Shown here piece after piece: positions 16,653-24,888 of a DNA stretch of 64,000 nt. The number at the start of each line of letters is the position of its first letter. Position 1 is the first letter of the stretch. The notes beneath the pieces were generated by a model. That model saw nothing but the letters and a program-made list of their open reading frames with translations. It was not told where the DNA came from and made no database searches. The DNA is from an uncultured Eubacteriales bacterium (lineage in GTDB: Bacteria; Bacillota; Clostridia; Christensenellales; CAG-138). The translations under genes and the position numbers were made by a program. The DNA is taken from NCBI GenBank assembly GCA_902798825.1, contig CADBYI010000011.1, positions 124,001-188,000 of the forward strand. The letters run 5' to 3'.

Positions 16653-17681
16653 TCAGCCCTCCATCACCGCGCACAATAGCCGATAGGTGTTTTCGAGTGC
16701 GTCCCGGTGGGTGCGCTCGTAGCCGTGGGTCTCCAGGACCCCGGGGCCGATGAGCCCGTGGCGGGCGTCCACGCCGGCCCGCATGGCCACGTCCGCGTCG
16801 GAGCCGTAGTGGGGGACCATGAGATCGATGACGAAGGGGATGCCCCTCTCCTCGCACAGGTCCGCCAGCTCCTTCACGAACTCCCCGTTGTAGGGGGCGG
16901 AGGCGTCCTGGGCGGTGATGGTGACCTTATGCTCGTGGGAGCAGGTGTCGGGGCTGACGCAGCCGATGTCCACGGCCAGGTAGTCCACCACGTCCTCGGG
17001 AATGGCGCAGGCGCCGCTCATGCCGATCTCCTCCTGCTGGCCGAAGAGGACGTACACCTTCCGATTCAGCTTCACCTGGCCGGCGGCCACGGCGGCCATG
17101 GCCGCAAGGATGACGGCGCAGCTGGCCTTGTCGTCCAGGAACCGGCTCTTGATGTATCCGCTGTCCGTCTCCACCAGCCGGGGGTCCAGGGCCACCATGT
17201 TCCCGGGCTCCACGCCCAGGGCCTCGGTGTCGGCCTTGGTGTATACGGGCTCGTCCAGCGTGACGCAGACGTTCTTTGCGTAGTCCATGGGCTCGTTTCG
17301 ATCCGCCAGGGGGACGATGTGTAGGCTGGGGCTCCGGCGGCGGACGGTGCCGGTCAGGATTCGGCCACGGCGGGTATAGACCCGGACGTTCTCATGGATG
17401 GTCTGGAAGGGGGGATTGCCGCCCACGTTGTAGACCTCCAGCGTGCCGTCGGGCAGGATGCGCCGAACCATGAGGCCGATGTCGTCCCCATGGGCGGTGA
17501 GAAAGAGGGGCCGGCCCTCGCCGCCCAGGTCCACCCGGACGCCGCCCTTGTTGAGCCGCCGGGGGACGAAGCCCAACGCCCGGCACTTTTCCATCAGCAG
17601 CGCGTCCAGCGGCCCCGAAAAGCCGGTGGTGCTGTCCACCAAGAGAAGGTCTCTAAGGTCCGTCAGGATACTTTCTATCAT
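16653..17681 (-). CDS. M42 family metallopeptidase (glutamyl aminopeptidase/endoglucanase-like)
   Basis: Cytosolic dinuclear metal aminopeptidase of 342 residues. Metal and catalytic motifs in order: TAHGDDIG (about 63-70), FLDDKASC (about 181-188), FGQQEEIGMSGA (about 213-224), VDIG (about 239), and the final histidine in ETHGYERTH near the C-terminus. The start at 17681 is preceded by AAAGGAAA; an in-frame ATG five codons upstream overlaps that site. It is followed immediately by DUF896 and preceded by a long hairpin array. Confidence 0.9.
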   Translation of the reverse strand: MIESILTDLRDLLLVDSTTGFSGPLDALLMEKCRALGFVPRRLNKGGVRVDLGGEGRPLFLTAHGDDIGLMVRRILPDGTLEVYNVGGNPPFQTIHENVRVYTRRGRILTGTVRRRSPSLHIVPLADRNEPMDYAKNVCVTLDEPVYTKADTEALGVEPGNMVALDPRLVETDSGYIKSRFLDDKASCAVILAAMAAVAAGQVKLNRKVYVLFGQQEEIGMSGACAIPEDVVDYLAVDIGCVSPDTCSHEHKVTITAQDASAPYNGEFVKELADLCEERGIPFVIDLMVPHYGSDADVAMRAGVDARHGLIGPGVLETHGYERTHRDALENTYRLLCAVMEG

Positions 17682-17732
17682 GGTGTTTCCTTTCATATAT
17701 GTACATCCCCCCTTTCAAGCAGGGGGGATTTT

Positions 17733-17922
17733 GGCGAGATGTTGCTCCGCAACGCGATATATTTCCAATTCTTTGGAAATGCGATATATCGTCGCTGCAC
17801 GCGACGATGCGATATGATATAGATCCTATCACGCCCGCAGGCATATCGCATCGAAGATATATCGCGCCCCGAAGGGGCATATCGCAGATCCGACAGGATC
17901 TATATCGCTGAGGGCTTCGCCC
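17733..17922 (-). repeat. Chain of small hairpins joined by GCGATAT/ATATCGC, copy 1
   Basis: Read on the minus strand from the potD stop: hairpins with stems GAGGGC, AGATCC/GGATCT, GCCCC/GGGGC, ATC/GAT and GCCTGC/GCGGGC are separated by GCGATAT, followed by hairpins separated by ATATCGC, ending with GTTGC/GCAAC. It begins directly at the potD stop, in potD's direction, and shares order and linkers with 54284-54416. Two hairpins (about 17761-17808) are extra in this copy. Confidence 0.85.
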
Positions 17923-19041
17923 TCAATTCCCCATAGCGGTCTTGAACTCCTCCCAGGCGCTGTTATAGAGCTCGATGTCCGCGCCCAGATCGTGATACAC
18001 GCCACAGCGGGCCAGCGTCTCGTCGGAGGGGTTGAAGGCCGGGTTCTCCAGCAGCTCCTCGTCGATCCGGTCCATGGCGCCCTGGTTGGGGGTGGAGTAA
18101 TAGATGAACTCCGTGTTCCGGGCGGCCAGGTTCGCGTCGTTGAGGAAGTTAATGAACGCCAGCGCCGCGTCCACGTTCTTGGCGGTCTTGGGGATGACCA
18201 CGTTGTCGAACCAGACGTTGCTGCCCTCCTGGGGGATGGCGTAATCGAGGTCCTCGTTCTCCTCCATGCACAGGATCGCGTCGCCGGCGTAGATCACGGC
18301 CAGGGCCGCCTTCCCGTTGATCATGGAGGACCGGATGTTGTCGGTGCCCAGACCCTTGAGCAGGGGGATCTGCCGTATCAGCTCCTCCTTGGCGGCGGCC
18401 ACCTCGTCGGCGTTGGTGGTGTTCATGTCGTAGCCCAGCCGCAGGAGGGACACGGCCATGGCGTCGCGGACGGAGTCATACTGCCAGATCTTCTCGGCGT
18501 ACTTCTCATTCCAGAGGATGTCCCAGCTGTCCACGGGGTCGTCCACCATCTTGGTGTTGTAGAGGATGCCCATGGTGCCCCACATATAGGGCAGGGAGTA
18601 CTTGTTGCCGGGATCGAAGGTGTTGGTCACCTCGTACATCCGCTGGGAAATGTTCTTGGCGTTGGGGATCTTGGCCATGTCCAGCTCCAGCAGCAGATCG
18701 TCCTTTATAAGCTTTTCGATGATATAGTCAGAGGGGAAGCACATGTCGTAGGGGTTGTCCGCGCCGCGAAGCTTGATGAGCATCTCCTCGTTGCTGGTCA
18801 TCTCGGTGTAGTTCACCTTGACGCCGGTCTCCTTTTCGAAGATGCTGATGAGCTCGGGGTCGATATACTCGCCCCAGTTCAGCACGTTCAGCTCCCCGCC
18901 GATCTGGTCATACTGGTCCCCGTCGGCGAAGCTGTAATCCGCCGCTTCCTCGTCCTCCACCTCCGCTGCCTCCTTCTTGGCGCAGGCAGCCAAAGACAGC
19001 ACCATGAGGGCGCACAGCAGGATCGCAAGCCATTTCTTCAT
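17923..19041 (-). CDS. potD: Spermidine/putrescine ABC transporter substrate-binding lipoprotein PotD
   Basis: Extracellular polyamine receptor of 372 residues anchored as a lipoprotein: signal peptide with lipobox LSLAAC and mature cysteine near residue 20. The body begins LNVLNWGEYIDPELISIFEKETG, the PotD/PotF signature, and has the acidic polyamine-binding pattern (SDYIIEKL, YMWGTMGILYN, later EGSNVWFDN). It is the last gene of potR-potA-potB-potC-potD, one base after potC, with its GGGAGG ribosome site inside potC. Confidence 0.93.
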   Translation of the reverse strand: MKKWLAILLCALMVLSLAACAKKEAAEVEDEEAADYSFADGDQYDQIGGELNVLNWGEYIDPELISIFEKETGVKVNYTEMTSNEEMLIKLRGADNPYDMCFPSDYIIEKLIKDDLLLELDMAKIPNAKNISQRMYEVTNTFDPGNKYSLPYMWGTMGILYNTKMVDDPVDSWDILWNEKYAEKIWQYDSVRDAMAVSLLRLGYDMNTTNADEVAAAKEELIRQIPLLKGLGTDNIRSSMINGKAALAVIYAGDAILCMEENEDLDYAIPQEGSNVWFDNVVIPKTAKNVDAALAFINFLNDANLAARNTEFIYYSTPNQGAMDRIDEELLENPAFNPSDETLARCGVYHDLGADIELYNSAWEEFKTAMGN

Positions 19042-19042
19042 T

Positions 19043-19918
19043 TCATTTTCCTCCCTTATCCTTGAGTTTTACCTTTTTGTTCTGTATCTCATACTCCCGC
19101 TCCTTGGCGATGCGCCTGAGGTTCACGATGAGCAGCAGCGTCACCAGCGGGATGAATATGACCGTGGCCAGGGCCGGGTTCACGCCCTTGGCGCCCCGGG
19201 CAGCGGAGTAGATGTAGACGGACAGCACGCTCTTTAAGTCGCTGACGAAGTAGCTGACCACGAAGTCGTCCAAGCTCATGGTCAAGGCCATGACGAAGCC
19301 CGAGGTGATCCCCGGCAGAATGTCCGGGATCACGGCCTTGAAGAGGGCCTGCATGGGCGAGCAGCCCAGGTCCATGGCCGCCTCATACAACAGGTCCGAG
19401 CTCTGCCGCAGCCGGGGCATGACCGAGAAGATCACATAGGGGATGCTGAAGGAGATGTGGGCGATGAGGAGCTTGGTCATGTCCCCCGCCTGCTTCAGGC
19501 TCAGCTTCACCAGCACCGAGTTCACGAAGGCGAAGAGCATCATGAACGTGATGCCGGTGACCAGATCCGGGTTCACCATGGGCAGCTGGGACACGTTCAG
19601 CACCAGGTTCCGGGGGCCCTTCTTCATGCTGTAGATGCCGATGGCCGCAGCGGTGCCGATGAGAGTGGCCAGGATGCTGGTGATGCCCGCCACCTCCAGG
19701 GTGAGGAGCAGGGCCTGGCCCGCCTCGCCGGTGAAGAGGGTGGTGTAGTTGTGGAGGGTGAACCCCTTCCAGGCGCCCAGATTCGCGTAGCTGATCCGCC
19801 GCCCCGTGGAGAAATCGTTGAAGGAGAACACGATCAGATACAGGATGGGGATGTACAAAAACAGGATCATCAGCGCCAGATACACATATTTTAAGGAGCG
19901 AGCCGCCTTTTTCACCAC
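19043..19918 (-). CDS. potC: Spermidine/putrescine ABC transporter permease PotC
   Basis: Inner-membrane permease of 291 residues with about six spans and the EAA loop seen as EAAMDLGCSPMQALFKAVIPDI (about 178-200, quoted with its A/G core), which contacts the ATPase. The start is GTG; two adjacent GTG codons (19918 and 19915) are possible and both overlap the potB stop. The second gives the classic GTGA overlap. A GGGGGG ribosome site lies within potB. Confidence 0.9.
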   Translation of the reverse strand: MVKKAARSLKYVYLALMILFLYIPILYLIVFSFNDFSTGRRISYANLGAWKGFTLHNYTTLFTGEAGQALLLTLEVAGITSILATLIGTAAAIGIYSMKKGPRNLVLNVSQLPMVNPDLVTGITFMMLFAFVNSVLVKLSLKQAGDMTKLLIAHISFSIPYVIFSVMPRLRQSSDLLYEAAMDLGCSPMQALFKAVIPDILPGITSGFVMALTMSLDDFVVSYFVSDLKSVLSVYIYSAARGAKGVNPALATVIFIPLVTLLLIVNLRRIAKEREYEIQNKKVKLKDKGGK

Positions 19919-20724
19919 ATCTGCCCCCCTTCCTTCTGGTCCTTGTCAAAATGGTTCATGATGATCGTGGACACCACCACACAGATCAGCAGAATGATGG
20001 AAAGCGTGGAGCCCACGGCGTAGTCCCCCTGGCCGGACAGGGTCTTGAAGGCCAGCTCGATCTCGTTGCCGTAGAGGTAGTATTTCCCGTTGCCGATGAG
20101 GGCGGGCACGGTGAAGGCCGTGATGGCGGGGATGAACACCATGGTGATGCCGGACACGATGCCGGGCACGGACAGGGGCAACACCACCCGCAGGAAGGTG
20201 ACCACGCTGTTGGCCCCCAGGTCCCGGGCGGCCTCCAGAAGGGACTTATCCAGCTTCGCCAGGGTATTGTACAGGGGCATGATCATGAACGGCAGGAAGT
20301 TGTACACCAAGACCATGAGCACCGCCGCCTCCGTGCCGGTGAGGGTGCCGTCCTTCATGCCCAGCAGATTCGGCAAAAAGTATTCCAGAATGGCCTGCCA
20401 GGCGTAGGTCCTGAGCACGAAGTTCATCCACATGGGCACGAAGAACAGGACGGACAAAAACCCGGCCACGGTCTTGTTCATGTTGGACAGGATATAGGCG
20501 ATGGGGTACCCCAGCAGCAGGCAGATCACCGTGGTTTTGAAGGCCATGACCACACTGGTCCAGAGGATGTGCCACTTCCCCGCGTCGCTGAGGGTGGCCC
20601 AGGCCTTGGTGATGGTCCACTCGCCCCCCACGTTCACCGCGTAATAGAAGATGAACAGCATGGGCGCCACGATGAACAGGATCATCCACACGATATAGGG
20701 ATAGGCAAAGAACTTGCGCTTCAT
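19912..20724 (-). CDS. potB: Spermidine/putrescine ABC transporter permease PotB
   Basis: 270-residue membrane permease, partner of PotC, starting MKRKFFAYPYIVWMILFIVAP with a strong first membrane span. The EAA loop EAARDLGANSVVTFLRVVLP (about 164-183) is complete. It starts six bases after the potA stop and overlaps potC at its end, so all subunits should be made together. Confidence 0.92.
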   Translation of the reverse strand: MKRKFFAYPYIVWMILFIVAPMLFIFYYAVNVGGEWTITKAWATLSDAGKWHILWTSVVMAFKTTVICLLLGYPIAYILSNMNKTVAGFLSVLFFVPMWMNFVLRTYAWQAILEYFLPNLLGMKDGTLTGTEAAVLMVLVYNFLPFMIMPLYNTLAKLDKSLLEAARDLGANSVVTFLRVVLPLSVPGIVSGITMVFIPAITAFTVPALIGNGKYYLYGNEIELAFKTLSGQGDYAVGSTLSIILLICVVVSTIIMNHFDKDQKEGGQMW

Positions 20725-20730
20725 GGGGCC

Positions 20731-22104
20731 TTACTCCTTCTTGTCGGTGAGGAGCAGGTCCGCGGCGTCCACCAGGATGCCCACCTCTTCGCCGTCCTCC
20801 ATGAACTCCTCGGAATGGGCGATCCAGTCGTTCTCCTCGCAGGAGATGGTGATCTGGTAGTGGGTGCCCAGGAACATGCAGCCCTTGATGGTGCCGGTGA
20901 GCTTGGCGTCCTGGGGGTTCACGATCTGCACCTTCTCGGGGGCGATCTCCACCAGGGCGATCTCCTTGTTGTCGTATTCCTCCAGATCGTTGGCGGCAAA
21001 GCCCACGTTGTCGATATAGATCATGCCTTCGCTGGGCCAGACCTCGGCGTCGAACAGGTTCTTTTCCCTTGTCTTCTTCATGACGTGGATGGCGTCGGGC
21101 GGGATGGAGATGCCCACGGTGTCGCCCACGGCGGCGTAGTCCGTGGAATGGATCACCCACTCGTAGCCGCCGCAGTCCACATCGATCTCATAGTGGACGC
21201 CCATGAACACCACGGACACCACCTTGCCCACCACCCGGGCCTTCTCCGGCGGGACGATGTCGATATCCTCGGGGCGGATGACCACGTCCACCTCCACGTT
21301 CTTGCCGAAGCCCGCGTCCACACACTTGAAGGTCAGGCCCTTGAAGCGGACCTTGTAATCCTCCAGCATGACGGCGGGGACGATGTTGCTCTCGCCGATG
21401 AAGTCCGCCACGAAGGGGTTGTTGGGCTCGTTGTAGATGTCGGTGGGGCGGCCGATCTGCTGGATGACCCCGTCCTTCATGACCACGATGGTGTCGGACA
21501 TGGTCAACGCCTCCTCCTGGTCGTGGGTCACGTAGATGAAGGTGATGCCCAGCTGCTGCTGCATCTTCTTCAGCTCCACCTGCATCTCCTTGCGGAGCTT
21601 CAGATCGAGGGCCCCCAAGGGTTCGTCCAGGAGCAAAACCTTGGGCTGGTTCACGAGAGCCCGGGCGATGGCCACCCGCTGCTGCTGGCCGCCGGAAAGC
21701 TGGTCGATCCAGCGCTTGCCGTAGCCCTCCAGGTTCACCAGCTTCAGCATGGCCTCCACCTTCTTCTCGATCTGATCCTTGGGGGTCTTCTTGATGCGAA
21801 GGCCGAAGGCAATGTTGTCGAACACGTTCAGATGGGGAAACAGGGCGTACTTCTGAAAGACCGTGTTGATCTCCCGCTTGTAGGGGGGCACCTTGGCGAT
21901 GTCGGTGCCGTTCATCAGTATCTGGCCCGTGGTGGGCATGATGAAGCCCGCGATGAGCCGGAGCATGGTGGTCTTGCCGCAGCCGGAGGGACCCAGCAGC
22001 GTTAAAAACTCACCGTCGTTGATGTACAGATTCACGTGGTCGAGGGCCAGATCCCCGTCGTATTCCTTGGAGACGTCCTTCAGCTCGATCAATCTTTTGC
22101 CCAT
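20731..22104 (-). CDS. potA: Spermidine/putrescine ABC transporter ATPase PotA, with a doubled C-terminal TOBE-like domain
   Basis: ATP-binding subunit of polyamine import. Walker [10 protein letters not shown] (about 38-46), signature [15 protein letters not shown] (about 136-150), Walker [13 protein letters not shown] and switch histidine in VTHDQEEAL are intact. At 457 residues it is about 90 longer than the usual 350-380. The extra comes from a second copy of the regulatory beta domain: [15 protein letters not shown]...WVIHS...GDTVGI is echoed by [15 protein letters not shown]...WIAHS...GEEVGI. It follows the regulator gene by 21 bases. Confidence 0.92.
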   Translation of the reverse strand: MGKRLIELKDVSKEYDGDLALDHVNLYINDGEFLTLLGPSGCGKTTMLRLIAGFIMPTTGQILMNGTDIAKVPPYKREINTVFQKYALFPHLNVFDNIAFGLRIKKTPKDQIEKKVEAMLKLVNLEGYGKRWIDQLSGGQQQRVAIARALVNQPKVLLLDEPLGALDLKLRKEMQVELKKMQQQLGITFIYVTHDQEEALTMSDTIVVMKDGVIQQIGRPTDIYNEPNNPFVADFIGESNIVPAVMLEDYKVRFKGLTFKCVDAGFGKNVEVDVVIRPEDIDIVPPEKARVVGKVVSVVFMGVHYEIDVDCGGYEWVIHSTDYAAVGDTVGISIPPDAIHVMKKTREKNLFDAEVWPSEGMIYIDNVGFAANDLEEYDNKEIALVEIAPEKVQIVNPQDAKLTGTIKGCMFLGTHYQITISCEENDWIAHSEEFMEDGEEVGILVDAADLLLTDKKE

Positions 22105-22125
22105 GTTGCTTTCCTCCCGAAATAT

Positions 22126-22668
22126 TTAGAAGGAAGGGGGCGTGCTCACCCAGAGCACCTTCCCCGTCCTCTTGCCGCTGTTGGTCAAATAGTGTACCCC
22201 GGTGGGGCGAAAATAGAAGGCGTCCCCCTGCCGGACCCGGCGCTTCTGCTCCCCGCAGACAAGGGTGACGATGCCGGAGAGCACATAGCCGAACTCCTCC
22301 CCCTCGTGGGGGTCCTGCTGCTCGGTGGAGGCCCCTGGGGCCAGCGTCACCAAGATGGGCTCCATGGCGTTCTTCTGGGCGTTGGTCACCAGCCAGCGGA
22401 TGCTGACGCCGGCGGCCTCGTCCTCCTTGATGAACATATCCTCCGCGGTGTAAATCGCCAGGGCGTCCTCCTCCCGCTCGCTGAAAAACTCGCTCACATT
22501 GGTGCCCAAGGCCTCCAGGATGTCCATGAGCGTGGCGATGGAGGGGGAGGTGATGTCCCTCTCCAGCTGGGAGATGAAGCCCTTTGTCAGCTCCGTGCGC
22601 GCCGCCAGCTCCTCCTGGGTGAGCCCCAATCGGACCCGCAGCCGCTTGATTTTTCCGCCGATTTCCAT
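22126..22668 (-). CDS. XRE-cupin transcriptional regulator of the polyamine operon (PuuR-like)
   Basis: 180 residues: an N-terminal helix-turn-helix (IKRLRVRLGLTQEELAARTELTKGF, about 6-30, in parts) and a C-terminal cupin sensor domain (about 105-175: DPHEGEEFGYVLSGIV, then YFRPTGVHYLTNSG). This architecture is that of PuuR-type regulators that head pot operons in Clostridia, where polyamines are the probable ligand. It is the first gene of the operon and its promoter region holds a TTTAGT-N8-ACTAAA palindrome that it may bind to control itself. Confidence 0.9.
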   Translation of the reverse strand: MEIGGKIKRLRVRLGLTQEELAARTELTKGFISQLERDITSPSIATLMDILEALGTNVSEFFSEREEDALAIYTAEDMFIKEDEAAGVSIRWLVTNAQKNAMEPILVTLAPGASTEQQDPHEGEEFGYVLSGIVTLVCGEQKRRVRQGDAFYFRPTGVHYLTNSGKRTGKVLWVSTPPSF

Positions 22669-22687
22669 GTGTAAGCCTTTCTAAACT

Positions 22688-22707
22688 TTTAGTTTACAAT
22701 CACTAAA
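22688..22707. promoter_or_regulatory. Candidate operator of the pot operon
   Basis: TTTAGT (22688-22693) and ACTAAA (22702-22707) form a perfect 6-8-6 inverted repeat in the 5' leader of the operon, just downstream of the predicted start (about 22715), a position suited to roadblock repression by the XRE-cupin protein. Confidence 0.55.
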
Positions 22708-22721
22708 CGAAATCATACAGA

Positions 22722-22750
22722 TTTATACCAGATGCGCCCCTGTTTGTCAA
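22722..22750 (-). promoter_or_regulatory. Promoter of the pot operon
   Basis: Minus-strand TTGACA (22750-22745) and TATAAA (22727-22722) with 17 bp spacing, near-consensus for the housekeeping sigma factor. Confidence 0.7.
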
Positions 22751-22811
22751 TGGGTGCGACCATAATAATCTGTCTGATTCGACAGAATATTTTTTGGGAC
22801 GCAGGTTTTGT

Positions 22812-22841
22812 TTGACAGGGGCGACAGGTTGGTTGTATACT
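22812..22841 (+). promoter_or_regulatory. Promoter of the SPT-like/SDR pair
   Basis: TTGACA (22812-22817) and TATACT (22836-22841) with 18 bp spacing, 45 bases before the ATG. It is divergent from the pot promoter. Confidence 0.75.
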
Positions 22842-22885
22842 GAACCATCCATTCAAAAAGTTTGAACCTTCAAAGGAGGGCGCCT

Positions 22886-24064
22886 ATGGATCTGTTTGCA
22901 AAATGTTACGCCCCTTCCCTGGCGGATGAATACCGGCAGAAGGGCATCTATCCCTATTTCCGCGCCCTGGAGACCCGGCAGGGGCCCGAGGTCGTCATGG
23001 AGGGCCGGCGGCGGATCATGCTGGGGTCCAACAACTATCTGGGCCTCACCAGCTGCCCCGAAGTGGTGGAGGCCGGCATCCGGGCCCTGGAGGACTTCGG
23101 CACGGGCTGCTCCGGCTCCCGGTTTTTGAACGGCACGCTGACCATGCATCTGGAGCTGGAACAGGAGCTGGCCCGGTTCCTTCGCAAGGGGGCGGTCATG
23201 ACCTTCTCCACGGGCTTCCAGTCCAATTTGGGCATCATCTCCGCCCTGGTGGGCCGAAGCGACTATATGATCCTGGATCGGGAGAACCATGCCAGCATCT
23301 ACGACGGCACCAGGCTCAGCTTCGGCAAGATGCTCCGCTACCGGCACAACGACATGGCGGATTTGGAGCGGTGTTTGCAGCAGGTCCCCGAAACCGCGGG
23401 GGCCCTGGTCATCACCGACGGCGTGTTCAGCATGGGCGGCGACATTGCGGACCTGCCCAACATCGTCCGATTGGCGAAGCAGTACGGCGCCCGGGTCATG
23501 GTGGACGACGCCCACGGCCTTGGGACCATCGGCGAAGGCGGCCGGGGCACGGCCAGCTATTTCCACCTGGAGGATCAGGTGGACGTGTACATGGGCACCT
23601 TCTCCAAGTCGCTGGCCAGCCTGGGCGGATACATGGCCGCCGAGGAGCGGGTGGTGGACTATGTGCGCCACAACTCCCGTCCCTTCATCTTCTCCGCCTC
23701 CATCCCCCCCGCCATCTGCGCCACGGCTTTGGCGGCCCTGCGGTATCTTATGCAGCACCCGGAGCTGCCAACGCGGCTCTCCGAGCTTAGCGACCACTTC
23801 CGGGCCGCCCTCACCAGCCGGGGCCTGGCCATCCGGGAGAGCAAGACCCCCATCGTGCCCATCTTCACCTACACCATGGATCGGACGCTGCAGGTGGCCA
23901 AGGACCTGTACGACAACGGGGTCTATGTGAACACGGTCCTGCCCCCCGCCGCCCCGGCGGACGGGTGCATGCTGCGGACCAGCCTGATGGCCACCCACAC
24001 CGAGGCGCTGCTGGACGAGGCGGCGGACGTGCTCCAGCGGGTGCTGAGCGAAAGCCATGAATAA
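22886..24064 (+). CDS. Alpha-oxoamine synthase, serine palmitoyltransferase-like
   Basis: PLP-dependent enzyme of 392 residues that condenses an amino acid with an acyl thioester. Family marks: LGSNNYLGLT (about 50-59), GTGCSGSRFLNGT (about 79-91), PLP-stacking histidine in DRENHASIYDG, VDDAHGLG, and the Schiff-base lysine in TFSKSLASLGG (about 240-250). The SGSRFLNGT, FSTGFQSNLG and HASIYDGTRLSFGK strings are of the serine-palmitoyltransferase type, not BioF or Kbl. ATG 22886 has AAGGAGGG upstream; a TTG at 22862 is in frame but upstream of that site. It overlaps the reductase gene by 8 bases, suggesting a 3-ketosphinganine synthase and reductase pair. The exact acyl donor is unknown. Confidence 0.82.
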   Translation: MDLFAKCYAPSLADEYRQKGIYPYFRALETRQGPEVVMEGRRRIMLGSNNYLGLTSCPEVVEAGIRALEDFGTGCSGSRFLNGTLTMHLELEQELARFLRKGAVMTFSTGFQSNLGIISALVGRSDYMILDRENHASIYDGTRLSFGKMLRYRHNDMADLERCLQQVPETAGALVITDGVFSMGGDIADLPNIVRLAKQYGARVMVDDAHGLGTIGEGGRGTASYFHLEDQVDVYMGTFSKSLASLGGYMAAEERVVDYVRHNSRPFIFSASIPPAICATALAALRYLMQHPELPTRLSELSDHFRAALTSRGLAIRESKTPIVPIFTYTMDRTLQVAKDLYDNGVYVNTVLPPAAPADGCMLRTSLMATHTEALLDEAADVLQRVLSESHE

Positions 24065-24827
24065 GGTTGCTATCGTCACCGGCGGCACCAGCGGCATCGG
24101 CCTTGCTGCGGTGAAGGCCCTGCGGGAGCAAGGCTGCACGGTCTACGCCCTGAGCCGCCACGGGGACGTGGTCTGCGACGTGTCGGAGGAGCAGAGCGCC
24201 CGGGCCGCCGTGCAGGCGGTCCTGGAAAAGGAGGGCCGCATCGACGTGCTGGTGAACTGCGCCGGGTTCGGCATCTCCGGGGCCGCGGAGCTGACGCCCC
24301 TGGAAACGGCAAAAAAGCAGTTGGACGTGAATCTGTTCGGCACGGCCAACATGGTGAACGCGGTGATCCCCGCCATGCGCCGGCAGGGCGGTGGGCGGAT
24401 CGTGAACGTGGGGTCCGTGGCCGGGTTCGTGCCCATCCCCTTCCAAACCTGGTATTCCGCCAGCAAAGCCGCCGTCCAGTCCTACACCATGGCCATGGGG
24501 AACGAGCTGAGGCCCTTCGGCATCACCCTCTCGGCCGTGCTGCCCGGGGACACCAAGACCGGCTTCACCGCCGCCCGCAGCAAGATCGACGACCCCGAAA
24601 ACCTCTATCAGGGCCGGATCCAGCGGTCCGTAGCGCGCATGGAGCACGACGAGCAAACCGGGGTCCCCGCCGAAAGGGTGGGCAAGTTGATTGCCAGGGT
24701 GGCCCTGAAGAAGCGGGTCAAGCCCCTCTATATCCCGGGCCTTGGCTACAACGCCGTCAACGTCCTGATGCGCCTTTTGCCCAGCGGGATAGCCAATGCC
24801 CTCATCGGGACACTATACGCCAAATAG
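24057..24827 (+). CDS. Short-chain dehydrogenase/reductase, candidate 3-ketosphinganine reductase
   Basis: 256-residue NAD(P)H-dependent oxidoreductase of the classical SDR family: TGGTSGIG cofactor motif (about 8-15), NCAGFG (about 67-72), catalytic serine in NVGSVAG and YSASK (about 142-146). The C-terminal third (PLYIPGLGYNAVNVLMRLLP) is hydrophobic, as in SDRs acting on lipids at the membrane. Its start lies inside the SPT-like gene. The natural partner reaction is reduction of the ketone made by that enzyme; this is inference from context, as SDR sequence alone does not fix the substrate. Confidence 0.8.
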   Translation: MNKVAIVTGGTSGIGLAAVKALREQGCTVYALSRHGDVVCDVSEEQSARAAVQAVLEKEGRIDVLVNCAGFGISGAAELTPLETAKKQLDVNLFGTANMVNAVIPAMRRQGGGRIVNVGSVAGFVPIPFQTWYSASKAAVQSYTMAMGNELRPFGITLSAVLPGDTKTGFTAARSKIDDPENLYQGRIQRSVARMEHDEQTGVPAERVGKLIARVALKKRVKPLYIPGLGYNAVNVLMRLLPSGIANALIGTLYAK

Positions 24828-24841
24828 CATACGCAACAGAA

Positions 24842-24875
24842 AAGGGATTGCCTGAAACGGCAATCCCTTCTTTCC
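24842..24875. terminator. Terminator after the SPT-like/SDR pair
   Basis: AAGGGATTGCC (24842-24852) and GGCAATCCCTT (24859-24869) form an 11-bp stem around TGAAAC, followed by CTTTCC and more T-rich DNA; AAAA precedes it, so it may also serve the convergent fructokinase gene. Confidence 0.7.
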
Positions 24876-24888
24876 TGTTTTCTTCCTG

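Noticed and set aside
17700-17925. CRISPR array in the repeat-rich gap next to potD
   Set aside because: The repeated unit is only seven bases and the intervals are self-complementary hairpins, not unique spacers; no cas genes are present.
22862-24064. Reading the alpha-oxoamine synthase as biotin synthesis BioF or glycine C-acetyltransferase Kbl
   Set aside because: The SGSRFLNGT and HASI-DG-RLSF strings fit the serine-palmitoyltransferase branch, and no bio or tdh genes are adjacent. A phylogeny would settle it.
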